NCBI GenBank assembly: GCA_021324295.1
Contig: JAJPJJ010000109.1
Span: forward strand, 1-39,233
DNA length: 39,233 bases
Reading direction: 5' to 3'
Source of the DNA: Bacillota bacterium
GTDB taxonomy: Bacteria; Sysuimicrobiota; Sysuimicrobiia; Sysuimicrobiales; Segetimicrobiaceae
The notes under the pieces are model-generated. The model searched no databases, was not told the DNA's origin, and saw nothing but the letters and a program-made list of their open reading frames with translations. Position 1 is the first letter of the stretch. The number at the start of each line of letters is the position of its first letter. Positions 7,861 to 15,427 of the stretch are shown here, piece by piece. The position numbers and the translations under genes are program-made.

Positions 7861-9255
7861 CTAACGATCCCCGCGGGAGCGATGTCCGGACCGGGCCAGG
7901 ATCGCCTCGCCGCGCAGGGCCTCGATGAACTGGCGGGCCGTGCGGCACGATCGCCCGTTGTGCCACTGCGACCACAGAAGCGCGCGGCGCCGCAGCTCGC
8001 CCGCCGGCAGGCGCAGCCTGTACCGCGCGGCCAGCCCCTCGACGATCCGCACGTACCGATCCTGGTCCGGGATCAGAAACGGCGCGTGGATCCCGAACCG
8101 GTCGGCCAGCGACAGTTTCTCCTGCGCCGTATCCTCCGGGTGCACTTCGTCGTCGAGCGATGCCCGCTGGCGGTCGGCGAACCGCTCCGCGACAAGGTGG
8201 CGGCGATTGCTCGTCGCATACAGCACGATGTTGTCCGGGCGCGCCTCGAGGCTGCCCTCGAGCACGGCTTTGAGCGCCTTGTAGTGCGTCTCGTGCTCCT
8301 CGAACGAGAGGTCGTCCACGAAGAGGATGAACCGCTCCCGCCGCCCGCGCACGACCGAGAGGATCTCGGGATAGTCGTCGAGGTGCTCCTTCGCGACCTC
8401 GATGAGCCGCAGCCCCCGGCCGTGGAACTCGTTGAGCAGCGCCTTCACCGTGGAGGACTTGCCGGTCCCGCGGTCCCCGTAGAGCAGCACGTTATTGGCG
8501 GGGGCGCCGGCGACGAACTGGCGCGTGTTCTCGACCACCGGCTGGCGCTCGAGCTCGTAGCCGACCAGGTCCTGCAGGCGAACCGGGTCGGGATCGTGGA
8601 CGCCCTCGAGACGGCCGCGCCCATCCCGCCGGATCCACCGGAAGGCCCGGTGACGCCCGAAGAGGCCGACGCCCGTCTCCGCGAAGTAGCCGGCGAGGTC
8701 CCGCACGCAGTCCGCCCAGTCCCGCGCGGCAGCGAGGCGGAGCATCATGCGGGACCGCGCGGAGCGGCGGGCAGAGGACACCAGCGGCCGGAACTCGCTC
8801 CACGGAACCGCGGGCACGTCCGCGATCCGGGCTGCGGCGTGCACGATCGCGGCGCCGCCGACCCGGTAGCAGCACTGCAGCGCGGCCAGATCGGCGCGGG
8901 CCTGCGCGAGGAGGGCCGGACCGATGCGGGTCCACGGCGCGCGCTCGGCCTTGAGACTGAAGGCGTTCTCGTCGTCGAGCAGGCGCGAGAGCAGATGGTG
9001 CTGCCACGCGTCCCCGACGAGCGGCTCCGCTCCCAGCTCGACCTCCTGGGCGAGCAGCGCCAGCAGCCGGCCGTACGCGGCCGCGACGCGGGCGGGGTCC
9101 GGCGTCGGCGCCGAGATGCTCGCGAGCACCTCCAGCCACGCCCGGCCGGCTGCGTCGTCGAGCACACCCCTGAGGATCGACAGGCGAGCCGCGGCACGCC
9201 GGGCCGCTTCCCACGAGGCCGCCGGCCGAAAGCGCGACACACGCCCGCGCGTCAC
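7861..9255 (-). CDS. DUF815 family AAA+-type ATPase
   Basis: 464 residues, matching the two-part DUF815 layout: a helical N-terminal half of about 240 residues and a C-terminal ATPase. The Walker A motif is GDRGTGKSS near residue 260 and Walker B is FILFVDDLSF near residue 308. A sensor-1-like LYATSNRRHL and the family's DEVHPEDTAQEKLSLADRFG segment follow. The GTG at 9255 overlaps the stop of the threonine-synthase-like gene (GTGA), and the frame upstream of it has no family resemblance. The cellular role of DUF815 ATPases is not established. The coupling to a PLP enzyme is visible here but its meaning is unknown. Confidence 0.9.
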   Translation of the reverse strand: MTRGRVSRFRPAASWEAARRAAARLSILRGVLDDAAGRAWLEVLASISAPTPDPARVAAAYGRLLALLAQEVELGAEPLVGDAWQHHLLSRLLDDENAFSLKAERAPWTRIGPALLAQARADLAALQCCYRVGGAAIVHAAARIADVPAVPWSEFRPLVSSARRSARSRMMLRLAAARDWADCVRDLAGYFAETGVGLFGRHRAFRWIRRDGRGRLEGVHDPDPVRLQDLVGYELERQPVVENTRQFVAGAPANNVLLYGDRGTGKSSTVKALLNEFHGRGLRLIEVAKEHLDDYPEILSVVRGRRERFILFVDDLSFEEHETHYKALKAVLEGSLEARPDNIVLYATSNRRHLVAERFADRQRASLDDEVHPEDTAQEKLSLADRFGIHAPFLIPDQDRYVRIVEGLAARYRLRLPAGELRRRALLWSQWHNGRSCRTARQFIEALRGEAILARSGHRSRGDR

Positions 9256-10493
9256 GGCCGCGGTCCGAGGTCGGCGGGCGGGTGGCCCGGCTCGAACACG
9301 GGCAGGTCGGGTTGCAGCAGATCCACGTACTTCAGGCCGGCGCCGGTGTTGAAGAGGACGACGCGCTCGTCCGGGCCGATCTGGCCGTCCCGCACCATCG
9401 CCTGGAGCGCCGCGTACGTCGCGGCGCCTTCCGGGCACGCGAAGAGCCCGTCCCGACGCGCCAGCTCCTGCATCCCGGCGCGGATCTCATCGTCGGACAC
9501 GGCGTAGGCCGCACCACCGCTGTCGCGCACCGCACGCAGGATCAGGTAGTCGCCGATCGCCGCCGGCACCCGCAGGCCGGCCGCGATCGTCTGCGCGTCC
9601 CGCCAGGGCTCGGCCGTCTCCCGGCCCTCCCGGTAGGCCCGGACCATCGGCGCGCAGCCCGCCGCCTGGACGATCACCATCCGCGGGCGGTGCGCACCGA
9701 TCCAGCCGAGCTGCTCCATCTCCTCGAACGCCTTCCACATGCCGACGATCCCGGTCCCGCCCCCCGTCGGGTAGATGATGACGTCGGGGAGGCTCCACCC
9801 GAACTGCTCGGCGAGCTCGTACCCCAGCGTCTTCTTCCCTTCGACGCGGTAGGGCTCGCGGAGCGTGGACATGTCGAACCAGCCCTTGCCCTCGCCGCCC
9901 TCGCGGATGGCGCGCGCGGCGTCCGTGATCAGGCCGCGAATGAGGTACGTGTGCGCGCCATAGACGGCGCACTCGGCCTTGTTGGTGTGCGGGGCGTCTG
10001 CGGGCATCACCAGGTACAGCTCCATCCCGGCCCGGGCGCAGTACGCGGCGGCGGCCGAGGCCGCGTTGCCGGCCGAGGGCATCGCGGCCGCGCGGACGCC
10101 GAGCTCCCGCGCCTTGCTCACGGCCGCGGAGAGCCCGCGTGCCTTGAACGACCCGGTGGGGTTGAGCCCCTCCTCCTTCACGAAGACGTGCCGCAGCCCG
10201 AGGGACCGCCCGATCCCGGGCAGCGGGAGGAGCGGCGTCATGCCTTCGCCCAGCGTCACGATGTTCTCGGGATCCTGGACGGGCAGCAGCTCGCGGTAGC
10301 GCCACATCGTCGGCGGACGCCGGGCGAGATCCGCGAGGTCCACCGCCGCGCGCGCGCGCTCGAGGTCGTATCGAGGATACAGGACCTTACCGCAGCGGGT
10401 ACAGACCGTGTGGAGCTCGCGCGGCGAGAACCTGGCGCCGCAGGCGGTGCACTCGAGGTACTGGAGGAATCCTGCCGGATCCCGATCTTCCAT
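9252..10493 (-). CDS. Threonine synthase-like PLP-dependent enzyme
   Basis: 413 residues of fold-type II PLP enzyme. A zinc-ribbon-like N-terminus carries Cys15, Cys18, Cys31 and Cys34, as in many bacterial and archaeal threonine synthases. The PLP lysine is Lys117 in NPTGSFKARG, and the phosphate-binding loop is YPTGGGTGIVGMW. Threonine synthase makes threonine from O-phosphohomoserine. Related enzymes with this zinc ribbon also act as diaminopropionate or other beta-/gamma-replacing lyases, so the exact reaction is not certain. It overlaps the DUF815 gene by four bases. Upstream lie a consensus TATAAT and, unusually, a strong terminator hairpin between it and the gene. Confidence 0.9.
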   Translation of the reverse strand: MEDRDPAGFLQYLECTACGARFSPRELHTVCTRCGKVLYPRYDLERARAAVDLADLARRPPTMWRYRELLPVQDPENIVTLGEGMTPLLPLPGIGRSLGLRHVFVKEEGLNPTGSFKARGLSAAVSKARELGVRAAAMPSAGNAASAAAAYCARAGMELYLVMPADAPHTNKAECAVYGAHTYLIRGLITDAARAIREGGEGKGWFDMSTLREPYRVEGKKTLGYELAEQFGWSLPDVIIYPTGGGTGIVGMWKAFEEMEQLGWIGAHRPRMVIVQAAGCAPMVRAYREGRETAEPWRDAQTIAAGLRVPAAIGDYLILRAVRDSGGAAYAVSDDEIRAGMQELARRDGLFACPEGAATYAALQAMVRDGQIGPDERVVLFNTGAGLKYVDLLQPDLPVFEPGHPPADLGPRP

Positions 10494-10542
10494 CGTGCCG
10501 CCGCTCTCCTTTCCGGGAGGTCCTCTAGAATGAAACGGGCAG

Positions 10543-10572
10543 AAAAAAAGCCCGCGTCGATCCGGCGCGGGC
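10543..10572 (-). terminator. Rho-independent terminator hairpin in front of the threonine-synthase-like gene
   Basis: Reading on the minus strand, GCCCGCG (10572-10566) pairs with CGCGGGC (10556-10550). Three further inner pairs leave a three-base loop, and seven T follow (10549-10543). This is the clearest intrinsic terminator in the window. It lies about 150 bases after the methyltransferase stop and 50 bases before the threonine-synthase-like start. It could end the methyltransferase transcript, or act as an attenuator if the TATAAT just upstream is a true promoter. Confidence 0.85.
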
Positions 10573-10586
10573 TCCTGTCACCTTTT

Positions 10587-10615
10587 ATTATAGCACGGCT
10601 CGCCGGGAAACAACA
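10587..10615 (-). promoter_or_regulatory. Candidate sigma-A promoter upstream of the terminator
   Basis: On the minus strand a perfect TATAAT occupies 10592-10587. The hexamer at 17-base spacing is TGTTGT (10615-10610), a weak -35; TTGTTT at 15-base spacing is an alternative. Transcription would begin near 10580 and meet the terminator hairpin within about ten bases. Confidence 0.5.
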
Positions 10616-10723
10616 GTAGCAGAATGGATCTAGATTCACGATAGAATGATCCGCATCCCTCGGCGGCGGGGACCGCTCCCCGACGAGGCGTCGGCCCGCC
10701 TCCGGCAACGGCGCCGCGGCCCG

Positions 10724-11581
10724 TCAGGCGGGCGTCCGCGCGATGAACTGCAGCCAGTACCGGGGCACCACGTCTAACAGGTTTGCGTCGCGCATCGCGG
10801 GCCGGACGGTCTGCCGGAGCGCCTCCGCGCCGTCTTCGAGCGGGACGCCCGGCAGCGCGCCTTCGATGAACATCGAGAACTGCCCGATATCCTCCAGGCT
10901 GTCCGCGGACAGGCCGACCTCATGGAGATACCAAGAGCAGCCCAGGAAGCCCGATCCGGCCAGAAGCGCGGCGTATTCCTCGGGCGCGTACCACTGCATC
11001 GCCGGGGCCTTGCCCTGGCGGACGACGCCGACCCCGCGGGCGCGAAGATACTGCGCCGCCCGGAGCACCCAGTAGCGCCAGAACCGCTCCGTGCCGGGCT
11101 TGTAGCAGCCCTTGAAGTACGTGGTGTTGAACGCCAGCGCGCCGCCGGGCCCCAGAACCTTGCGGATCTCGTCCAGCACGCGGCGCTTGTCGCTGACGAG
11201 GTGAATCGCGTTGCAGAAGACGACGACGTCCACCTGGGGCACCAGGCGGCTGAGGTTCTCCGCGCTGCCGTGCACAAACCGGACGACCGACGAGGTGATG
11301 CGGCGCCGCGCGCGGTCCAGCTCGGAGAGGGAGGGATCGACCGCGTAGACGAGCCCGCGCCCCCGCTCCTTCATCGCGGCGAGGATCAGCTCGGTGATCG
11401 CGCCCGGGCCGCAGGCGAGGTCGACGATCCGGGGGCCCAGGGAGCCCAGGGACGCCACGCGCTCCACGAGCCACCGGTTGACGTCGGTGAAGAATGGATG
11501 ACGGGCGAAGCGCGAGAACCCGAAGCGGTCGCCGTCGGGCGCCAGCGCGGGCCCTCCGGATGGTGCGCTCGGCTCCTCCAA
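10724..11581 (-). CDS. Class I SAM-dependent methyltransferase
   Basis: About 285 residues with the SAM-binding motif IVDLACGPGAITE near the N-terminal third. A YAVDPSLSELDRAR acidic-loop segment and VDVVVFCNAIHLVSDKRR mark the Rossmann core. It is a cytoplasmic small-molecule or lipid-type methyltransferase of the UbiE/arsenite-methyltransferase-like group; the substrate is unknown. The upstream ATG at 11611 is part of the -10 hexamer of a near-consensus promoter, so a transcript from that promoter would not include it. I therefore prefer the in-frame TTG at 11581, with AAGGGGGAG just upstream. If transcription starts further away, 11611 could still be used. Confidence 0.85.
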   Translation of the reverse strand: MEEPSAPSGGPALAPDGDRFGFSRFARHPFFTDVNRWLVERVASLGSLGPRIVDLACGPGAITELILAAMKERGRGLVYAVDPSLSELDRARRRITSSVVRFVHGSAENLSRLVPQVDVVVFCNAIHLVSDKRRVLDEIRKVLGPGGALAFNTTYFKGCYKPGTERFWRYWVLRAAQYLRARGVGVVRQGKAPAMQWYAPEEYAALLAGSGFLGCSWYLHEVGLSADSLEDIGQFSMFIEGALPGVPLEDGAEALRQTVRPAMRDANLLDVVPRYWLQFIARTPA

Positions 11582-11609
11582 CGGCTCCCCCTTGACCGGC
11601 GTACCCCTC

Positions 11610-11638
11610 ATTATAGGACGCCGGCGCCCCCGGTGCAA
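11610..11638 (-). promoter_or_regulatory. Sigma-A promoter of the methyltransferase gene
   Basis: On the minus strand TTGCAC (11638-11633), a 17-base spacer, then TATAAT (11615-11610). The -10 is a perfect consensus and the spacing is ideal. The last bases of the -10 overlap the first in-frame ATG of the gene, which bears on the start-codon choice. Confidence 0.7.
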
Positions 11639-11673
11639 CGAGATGGGGCGAGGAAGGACGTCGATTCCTGCCG

Positions 11674-12384
11674 CTAGGAGACGGTCGGCCGCGCGCGGCG
11701 GCTCCCCTGATGGTAGCCGTTCTCCGACCCCACCGATGCGTCGTCCGCCCGCGCCGGCATCACCCAGATCGGGTTGCGCAGGTAGCGGCCGACCATCGCC
11801 CGGATCTCGTCCGGCAGCGTGGCCGAGAACAGCGCGGTCTGCCGCGTCGAGGGCGTGCGCACGAGGATCTGCTCGACCTCCGAGCGCAGCCCCAGCTTGA
11901 GCATCCGGTCGGTGTCGTCGAGCACCAGCATATGCACGCTGCGGAGCGTGAGCGTTCCGCGGCCGAGGTGCTCGAGAACCCGGCCGGGCGTCCCGACCAC
12001 GATGTGGGGCTTCTCGCGGAGCCGGGCCACCTGGCGCGCGATGGGTTCGCCCCCGGCGATCGCCGCGATCCTCAGCCGCGTGTGCACGCCGAGCCGCCCG
12101 AGGTCCGCGGCCACGTCCCGTGCCTGCTCGCGGGTCGGCGCCAGCACGAGCCCCTGCACCGCCTTGCTCCGGGGATCGAGGCGCTGCAGCATCGGGATCC
12201 CGAACGCCGCGGTCGTGCGGTCACCGGCTTCGGCCTGGGCGACGAGATCGCGTCCCACCGTGAGCGGCGGGATGACCTGCGCCTGGATGGGCGTGGGGGA
12301 GATCCACCCCATCTCCTGAATCGCACGCTGGATGCGCGAGTCAACGAGTCCAGAAAACCCTGCTGTGCGGGAGTCCACCGCCAT
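11674..12384 (-). CDS. Single-domain DEAD-box-like protein with degenerate ATPase motifs
   Basis: 236 residues covering only the first RecA-like domain of a DEAD-box RNA helicase; the second domain, needed for unwinding, is absent. The Q motif is recognisable (aromatic Phe10, PTPIQ to Gln34), as are GTPGR at 131-135 and SAT at 187-189. The P-loop, normally AxTGxGKT, reads AEAGDRTT at 51-58, so the catalytic Lys and a Gly are gone. The DEAD box reads DDTD at 156-159, losing the catalytic Glu. The frame is open and has a good GAGGAG ribosome site and its own promoter, so it looks expressed. It may be an RNA-binding remnant or a regulatory pseudo-helicase; decay after truncation is the alternative. 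Confidence 0.82.
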   Translation of the reverse strand: MAVDSRTAGFSGLVDSRIQRAIQEMGWISPTPIQAQVIPPLTVGRDLVAQAEAGDRTTAAFGIPMLQRLDPRSKAVQGLVLAPTREQARDVAADLGRLGVHTRLRIAAIAGGEPIARQVARLREKPHIVVGTPGRVLEHLGRGTLTLRSVHMLVLDDTDRMLKLGLRSEVEQILVRTPSTRQTALFSATLPDEIRAMVGRYLRNPIWVMPARADDASVGSENGYHQGSRRARPTVS

Positions 12385-12458
12385 GGCACACGCTCCTCAT
12401 CAGGCTCTGCGCCGTGCACCCGCAGGCACCTGAGGGAAGAACCCGGGTACACACACAA

Positions 12459-12480
12459 CGGGAGAGCAGCCGCTCTCCCG
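12459..12480 (-). other. Perfect hairpin in the leader of the DEAD-box-like gene
   Basis: A nine-base perfect stem (CGGGAGAGC with GCTCTCCCG) encloses a four-base loop. It lies inside the roughly 126-base leader between the predicted promoter and the ATG at 12384. On the minus strand it is followed by TTGTGTGTGT, too poor in T for a confident terminator. It could be a structured leader controlling translation. Confidence 0.6.
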
Positions 12481-12516
12481 CCGTCAAGGACGCGATTTGA
12501 GTTGCCTGCCGTCCCT

Positions 12517-12545
12517 ATTGTATCATAGCCGTGCACCACGTTCAA
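12517..12545 (-). promoter_or_regulatory. Sigma-A promoter of the DEAD-box-like gene
   Basis: On the minus strand TTGAAC (12545-12540), a 17-base spacer, then TACAAT (12522-12517). Both hexamers are close to consensus. It sits in the divergent gap just upstream of the queF start, so the two genes may share control. Confidence 0.7.
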
Positions 12546-12567
12546 ATTCCGTCGAGGGGCGATCCCC

Positions 12568-13038
12568 GTGCCACAGCAGCGCGACGCGCAGCGCCCGGCT
12601 CCGCACGACGTGCGCACCGTCCAGCCGGGGCCCGGGTCCGGCCCGCCAGCCGGGATCGAGTTGGAGGTGCGCGGCCCGGAGGCGGTGCGGCCGGAGGTGC
12701 TCGAGACGTTCCCGTACGAGTATCCCGGGGCCCCCGCCACCGTGGAGATCTCCACCGACGAGTTCACGACGGTGTGCCCCTGGTCCGGGCTCCCCGACTT
12801 CGGCAGCCTGACGATCCGCTACCTGCCCCGCGAACGTGTGCTCGAGCTGCGGTCGCTTAAATACTACCTGCTCACGTACCGGAACGTCGGGATCTACCAG
12901 GAACACGCGGCCAACCGGATCCTCCAGGACCTCGTGCGGGCGTGCGCGCCCGGCTGGATGGAGCTGGAGCTCAGCTACCGCGTCCGGGGAGGCATCCACA
13001 CCGTCGTCCGGGCCCGCTGGCCCGGCGGTGGGCGGTGA
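12568..13038 (+). CDS. queF: NADPH-dependent 7-cyano-7-deazaguanine reductase QueF (preQ1 synthase)
   Basis: 156 residues, the short unimodular QueF type. It reduces the nitrile of preQ0 to the amine preQ1 in queuosine synthesis. The catalytic Cys70 and Asp77 are in VCPWSGLPDFG, and the QueF signature ELRSLKYY follows. The start is GTG with GAGGGG upstream; the first 25 or so residues are Pro-rich and not part of the fold. It overlaps queT by four bases, tying reduction of the precursor to membrane transport. Divergent from the DEAD-box-like gene. Confidence 0.95.
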   Translation: MPQQRDAQRPAPHDVRTVQPGPGSGPPAGIELEVRGPEAVRPEVLETFPYEYPGAPATVEISTDEFTTVCPWSGLPDFGSLTIRYLPRERVLELRSLKYYLLTYRNVGIYQEHAANRILQDLVRACAPGWMELELSYRVRGGIHTVVRARWPGGGR

Positions 13039-13577
13039 GAGCCCCGTCGCCGCGCCTGCCCGACAATCCGGCACGGGGCTGGACCGGCCGCGGAGCCGGG
13101 ATCCCTCTCGCGCACCTGGCCGAGATCGCCACCGTCGCGGCCGCGTACGCGGCGCTCGCGATCTATCTCGCCCCCGCCTCGTACGGTCCCGTGCAGTTCC
13201 GGATCGCTGAGGTGTTGAAGCCGCTTGTGATCTGGGAGCCGCAGCTCATTCCCGCGTTTGCGATCGGCAACTTTCTCAGCAACCTGGGGAGCCCCTACGT
13301 GGGACCCTGGGAGCTCGGCTGGATGCCGGCGGCCAATCTGGTGGGCGCCTGGGTCTGCTGGCGCCTCGGCCGCCGGCACGCCTACCTCGGGGCGGCGGCC
13401 TACGCGGTGATCATCGCCCTGGCTGTGGCCACGATGCTCTCGAGCGTCCTCCATGGGCCGTTCCGGGTGCTGTTTCCGCCCCTCCTGGCCAGCGAACTGC
13501 TGCTGCTCGTGCTTGGGGTTCCAGTGATGCGGCCCGTTCACCTGGCGCTCCGCCGGGTGCTCGGCAGCCGGCCCTAG
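13035..13577 (+). CDS. queT: QueT family transporter, ECF S component for a queuosine precursor
   Basis: 180 residues with about five to six membrane segments. The family signature is clear: FRIAEVLKPLVIW, then IGNFLSNLGSP and a GPWELGWMPAANLVGAW segment. QueT proteins are predicted substrate-binding S components of energy-coupling-factor transporters for queuosine precursors. The GTG start overlaps the queF stop (GTGA), so the two are translationally coupled. No ATPase or T subunit adjoins it, so it presumably borrows one, possibly the EcfAA/EcfT encoded at 16-19 kb. The coupling with QueF suggests that preQ0, rather than finished preQ1, is imported. Confidence 0.88.
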   Translation: MRAPSPRLPDNPARGWTGRGAGIPLAHLAEIATVAAAYAALAIYLAPASYGPVQFRIAEVLKPLVIWEPQLIPAFAIGNFLSNLGSPYVGPWELGWMPAANLVGAWVCWRLGRRHAYLGAAAYAVIIALAVATMLSSVLHGPFRVLFPPLLASELLLLVLGVPVMRPVHLALRRVLGSRP

Positions 13578-13611
13578 CGCGGCCGTGCGGCGGTTCCGTG
13601 GCCGCTCCGGT

Positions 13612-13734
13612 GGGGTGTGGGGGCTCGCCTTCGCGCGCCGTCGAGGGCCGGATTCCCACCCCGACCCATCGCGGAAGGACGGCGATGCGTTGGAGACCCC
13701 GGGGGAGGGACGGTCAGGCCAGCCCCCACACCCC
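13612..13734. repeat. Structured repeat element, copy 1, with 14-base inverted ends
   Basis: A 123-base intergenic element. Its ends are perfect 14-base inverted repeats: GGGGTGTGGGGGCT at 13612-13625 and its complement at 13721-13734. Inside is a hairpin, CATCGC (13667-13672) and GCGATG (13682-13687), with a nine-base loop, preceded by CCCACCCCGAC. The same internal layout recurs at 33021-33124 and, in shorter form, at 22674-22720. It lies between the convergent queT and amidase genes. Confidence 0.75.
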
Positions 13735-13766
13735 CTCCCCTGCCTCCGAACCAACGCAACGACGCC

Positions 13767-15176
13767 CTAGGGCGCTTCCGGGTGGCGCGTGTGCCACCCC
13801 GTCTCTCGCTCGTACGCGTGCGCGATCGCCAGGATCGTCTGCTCGTCCATGGCGCGCCCGATGAGCTGGAGCCCGACCGGGAGCCCGCCCTCCCCGATCC
13901 CGCACGGCACGGTGATCGCGGGCAGCCCGAGCAGGTTGCCGAGGCGCGTCATCCGCGTGAGCGCGTCGCGCACGTCGTACCGGGCGCCGCCGACGAGCGC
14001 CGTCTCTTCGCCGATCGCCGGGGCGACGCACGGGGTGGTGGGCATCACGAGCGCCGCGCACGACGCGCCCAGGAGGCCGTCCACCTCCTCGCGGACCAGC
14101 GCGCGGGTCCGCTGGGCGCGCAAATAGTGGGTCGCCGTGACGAACTGCCCCCGCCGGAGCCGCGCGCGGGTGTCCTCGCCGTAGTCCTCCGGGCGCTCCC
14201 GCAGCCACCGCTCGTGCACGCTCGAGGCCTCGGACATGAGGATCGCGGTGTGCGCGATGCTGGCCTCGACCGGGCGGGGAAACCGAACCTCCCCGAGTTG
14301 GATGCCGAGGCCCCGGAGCACCCCCAGCGCCTCCTCGAACGCCGCGCGAACGTCCTCGGCCATCACCCGGTGATAGGCGTCGGCCGGTGCGCCGACGCGG
14401 AGGCCCCGCACCGGGCGGTGGACGGCGGCGCCGAAGTCGGGGACGTCCTGCCCGAGCGTCGTCGGGTCCCCCGGGTCGGCGCCGGCGATCGCCTGGAGGA
14501 CGAGGGCGGCATCCTCGACGGTGCGCGTGAGCGGGCCCACGTGGTCGAGCGTCCACGCCAGCGGGAATACCCCGTGCCGGCTGACCCGCCCGTAGCTCGG
14601 CTTCAGCCCGACGACGCCGCAGAGCGCGGCCGGGATGCGGATGCTCCCCCCGGTGTCCGTCCCGAGCGAGGCGGGGCCCAGCCCGGCCGCCACCGCGGCC
14701 CCGGAGCCGCCGCTCGAGCCTCCGGGGATGCGGCCCACGTGCCACGGGTTGCGCGTCGGCCCGAAATGCGGGTTGTCGGTCGTGACGCCGTACGCGAACT
14801 CGTGCAGCGCCGTCTTGCCGATCAGGATGGCTCCCGCCTCGCGCAGGCGGGCGGCCACCGCCGCATCGCGCGCGGGCACGTGCGTGGCCAGGATCCGTGA
14901 CCCGCACGTCGTCCGGATGCCGCGCGTCTCGATGAGGTCCTTGAGCGACACCGGGATCCCGTGCAGGGGCCCGCGGTAGCGCCCGGCGGCGATCTCCTCG
15001 GCCGCCTCTGCCGCCTGCGCCAGCGCCGCCTCCGCGGTGACCGTGATGAACGCGCCCAGCTCTGCCCGCCGCTCGATCCGGCTCAGCAGGTCCTCCACCA
15101 GCTCGACCGGCGACAGGGTGCGGGCCCGGAGGCGGGCGCCGAGCTCCGCGATCGAGGCGTAGGCGAGGTCGCTCAC
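13767..15176 (-). CDS. Amidase signature family hydrolase (AtzE/GatA-like)
   Basis: 469 residues, standard for the amidase signature family. The Ser-cisSer-Lys triad is visible: Lys79 in VSLKD, the cis-Ser154 in GGSSGGS, and the nucleophile Ser178 in GTDTGGSIR. It hydrolyses a carboxamide, releasing ammonia. The GTG start overlaps the stop of the small AtzG/GatC-like gene by four bases, the arrangement seen for 1-carboxybiuret hydrolase AtzE with AtzG. No GatB is present, so tRNA-dependent amidotransferase function is unlikely from this locus. It ends the seven-gene transport and catabolic module. The substrate is unknown. Confidence 0.93.
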   Translation of the reverse strand: MSDLAYASIAELGARLRARTLSPVELVEDLLSRIERRAELGAFITVTAEAALAQAAEAAEEIAAGRYRGPLHGIPVSLKDLIETRGIRTTCGSRILATHVPARDAAVAARLREAGAILIGKTALHEFAYGVTTDNPHFGPTRNPWHVGRIPGGSSGGSGAAVAAGLGPASLGTDTGGSIRIPAALCGVVGLKPSYGRVSRHGVFPLAWTLDHVGPLTRTVEDAALVLQAIAGADPGDPTTLGQDVPDFGAAVHRPVRGLRVGAPADAYHRVMAEDVRAAFEEALGVLRGLGIQLGEVRFPRPVEASIAHTAILMSEASSVHERWLRERPEDYGEDTRARLRRGQFVTATHYLRAQRTRALVREEVDGLLGASCAALVMPTTPCVAPAIGEETALVGGARYDVRDALTRMTRLGNLLGLPAITVPCGIGEGGLPVGLQLIGRAMDEQTILAIAHAYERETGWHTRHPEAP

Positions 15177-15373
15177 CGCGTCTCGCCGGACCGCGCTGCG
15201 AGGGGATGGGATGGCACGAACGCGGGCTCGCGATCGTCGATCGGAAGGTCCCGCAGCCGCTCCAGGTCCGCGAGGAGGGCGCTTACGAGCGGCGCCAACC
15301 GCTCCAGCTCTTCGCGAGGGATGCGGAGGTCCAGCAGCCCCGCCACGCGTGCGACATCATCCGCCGTTGCCAT
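15173..15373 (-). CDS. AtzG/GatC-like small subunit of the amidase
   Basis: 66 residues: a helical N-terminus (DDVARVAGLLDLRIPREELE) resembling GatC/AtzG, then an extended tail ending DREPAFVPSHP that would wrap round a partner. Such subunits stabilise GatA-type amidases. The ATG has GAGGAG about nine bases upstream, and its stop overlaps the amidase start (GTGA), so equal production is likely. The family link rests on size, pattern and position rather than on a strong motif. Confidence 0.78.
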   Translation of the reverse strand: MATADDVARVAGLLDLRIPREELERLAPLVSALLADLERLRDLPIDDREPAFVPSHPLAARSGETR

Positions 15374-15427
15374 GGCCCGCGGCTCCTCGCTCGTGCGGCT
15401 CGTGCCGGGTGTCAGGCATGGCGGTGG

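Noticed and set aside
13767-15373. gatCA of the glutamyl-tRNA amidotransferase
   Set aside because: No gatB adjoins, and the neighbours are transporter and catabolic genes; an AtzE/AtzG-type pair fits better.
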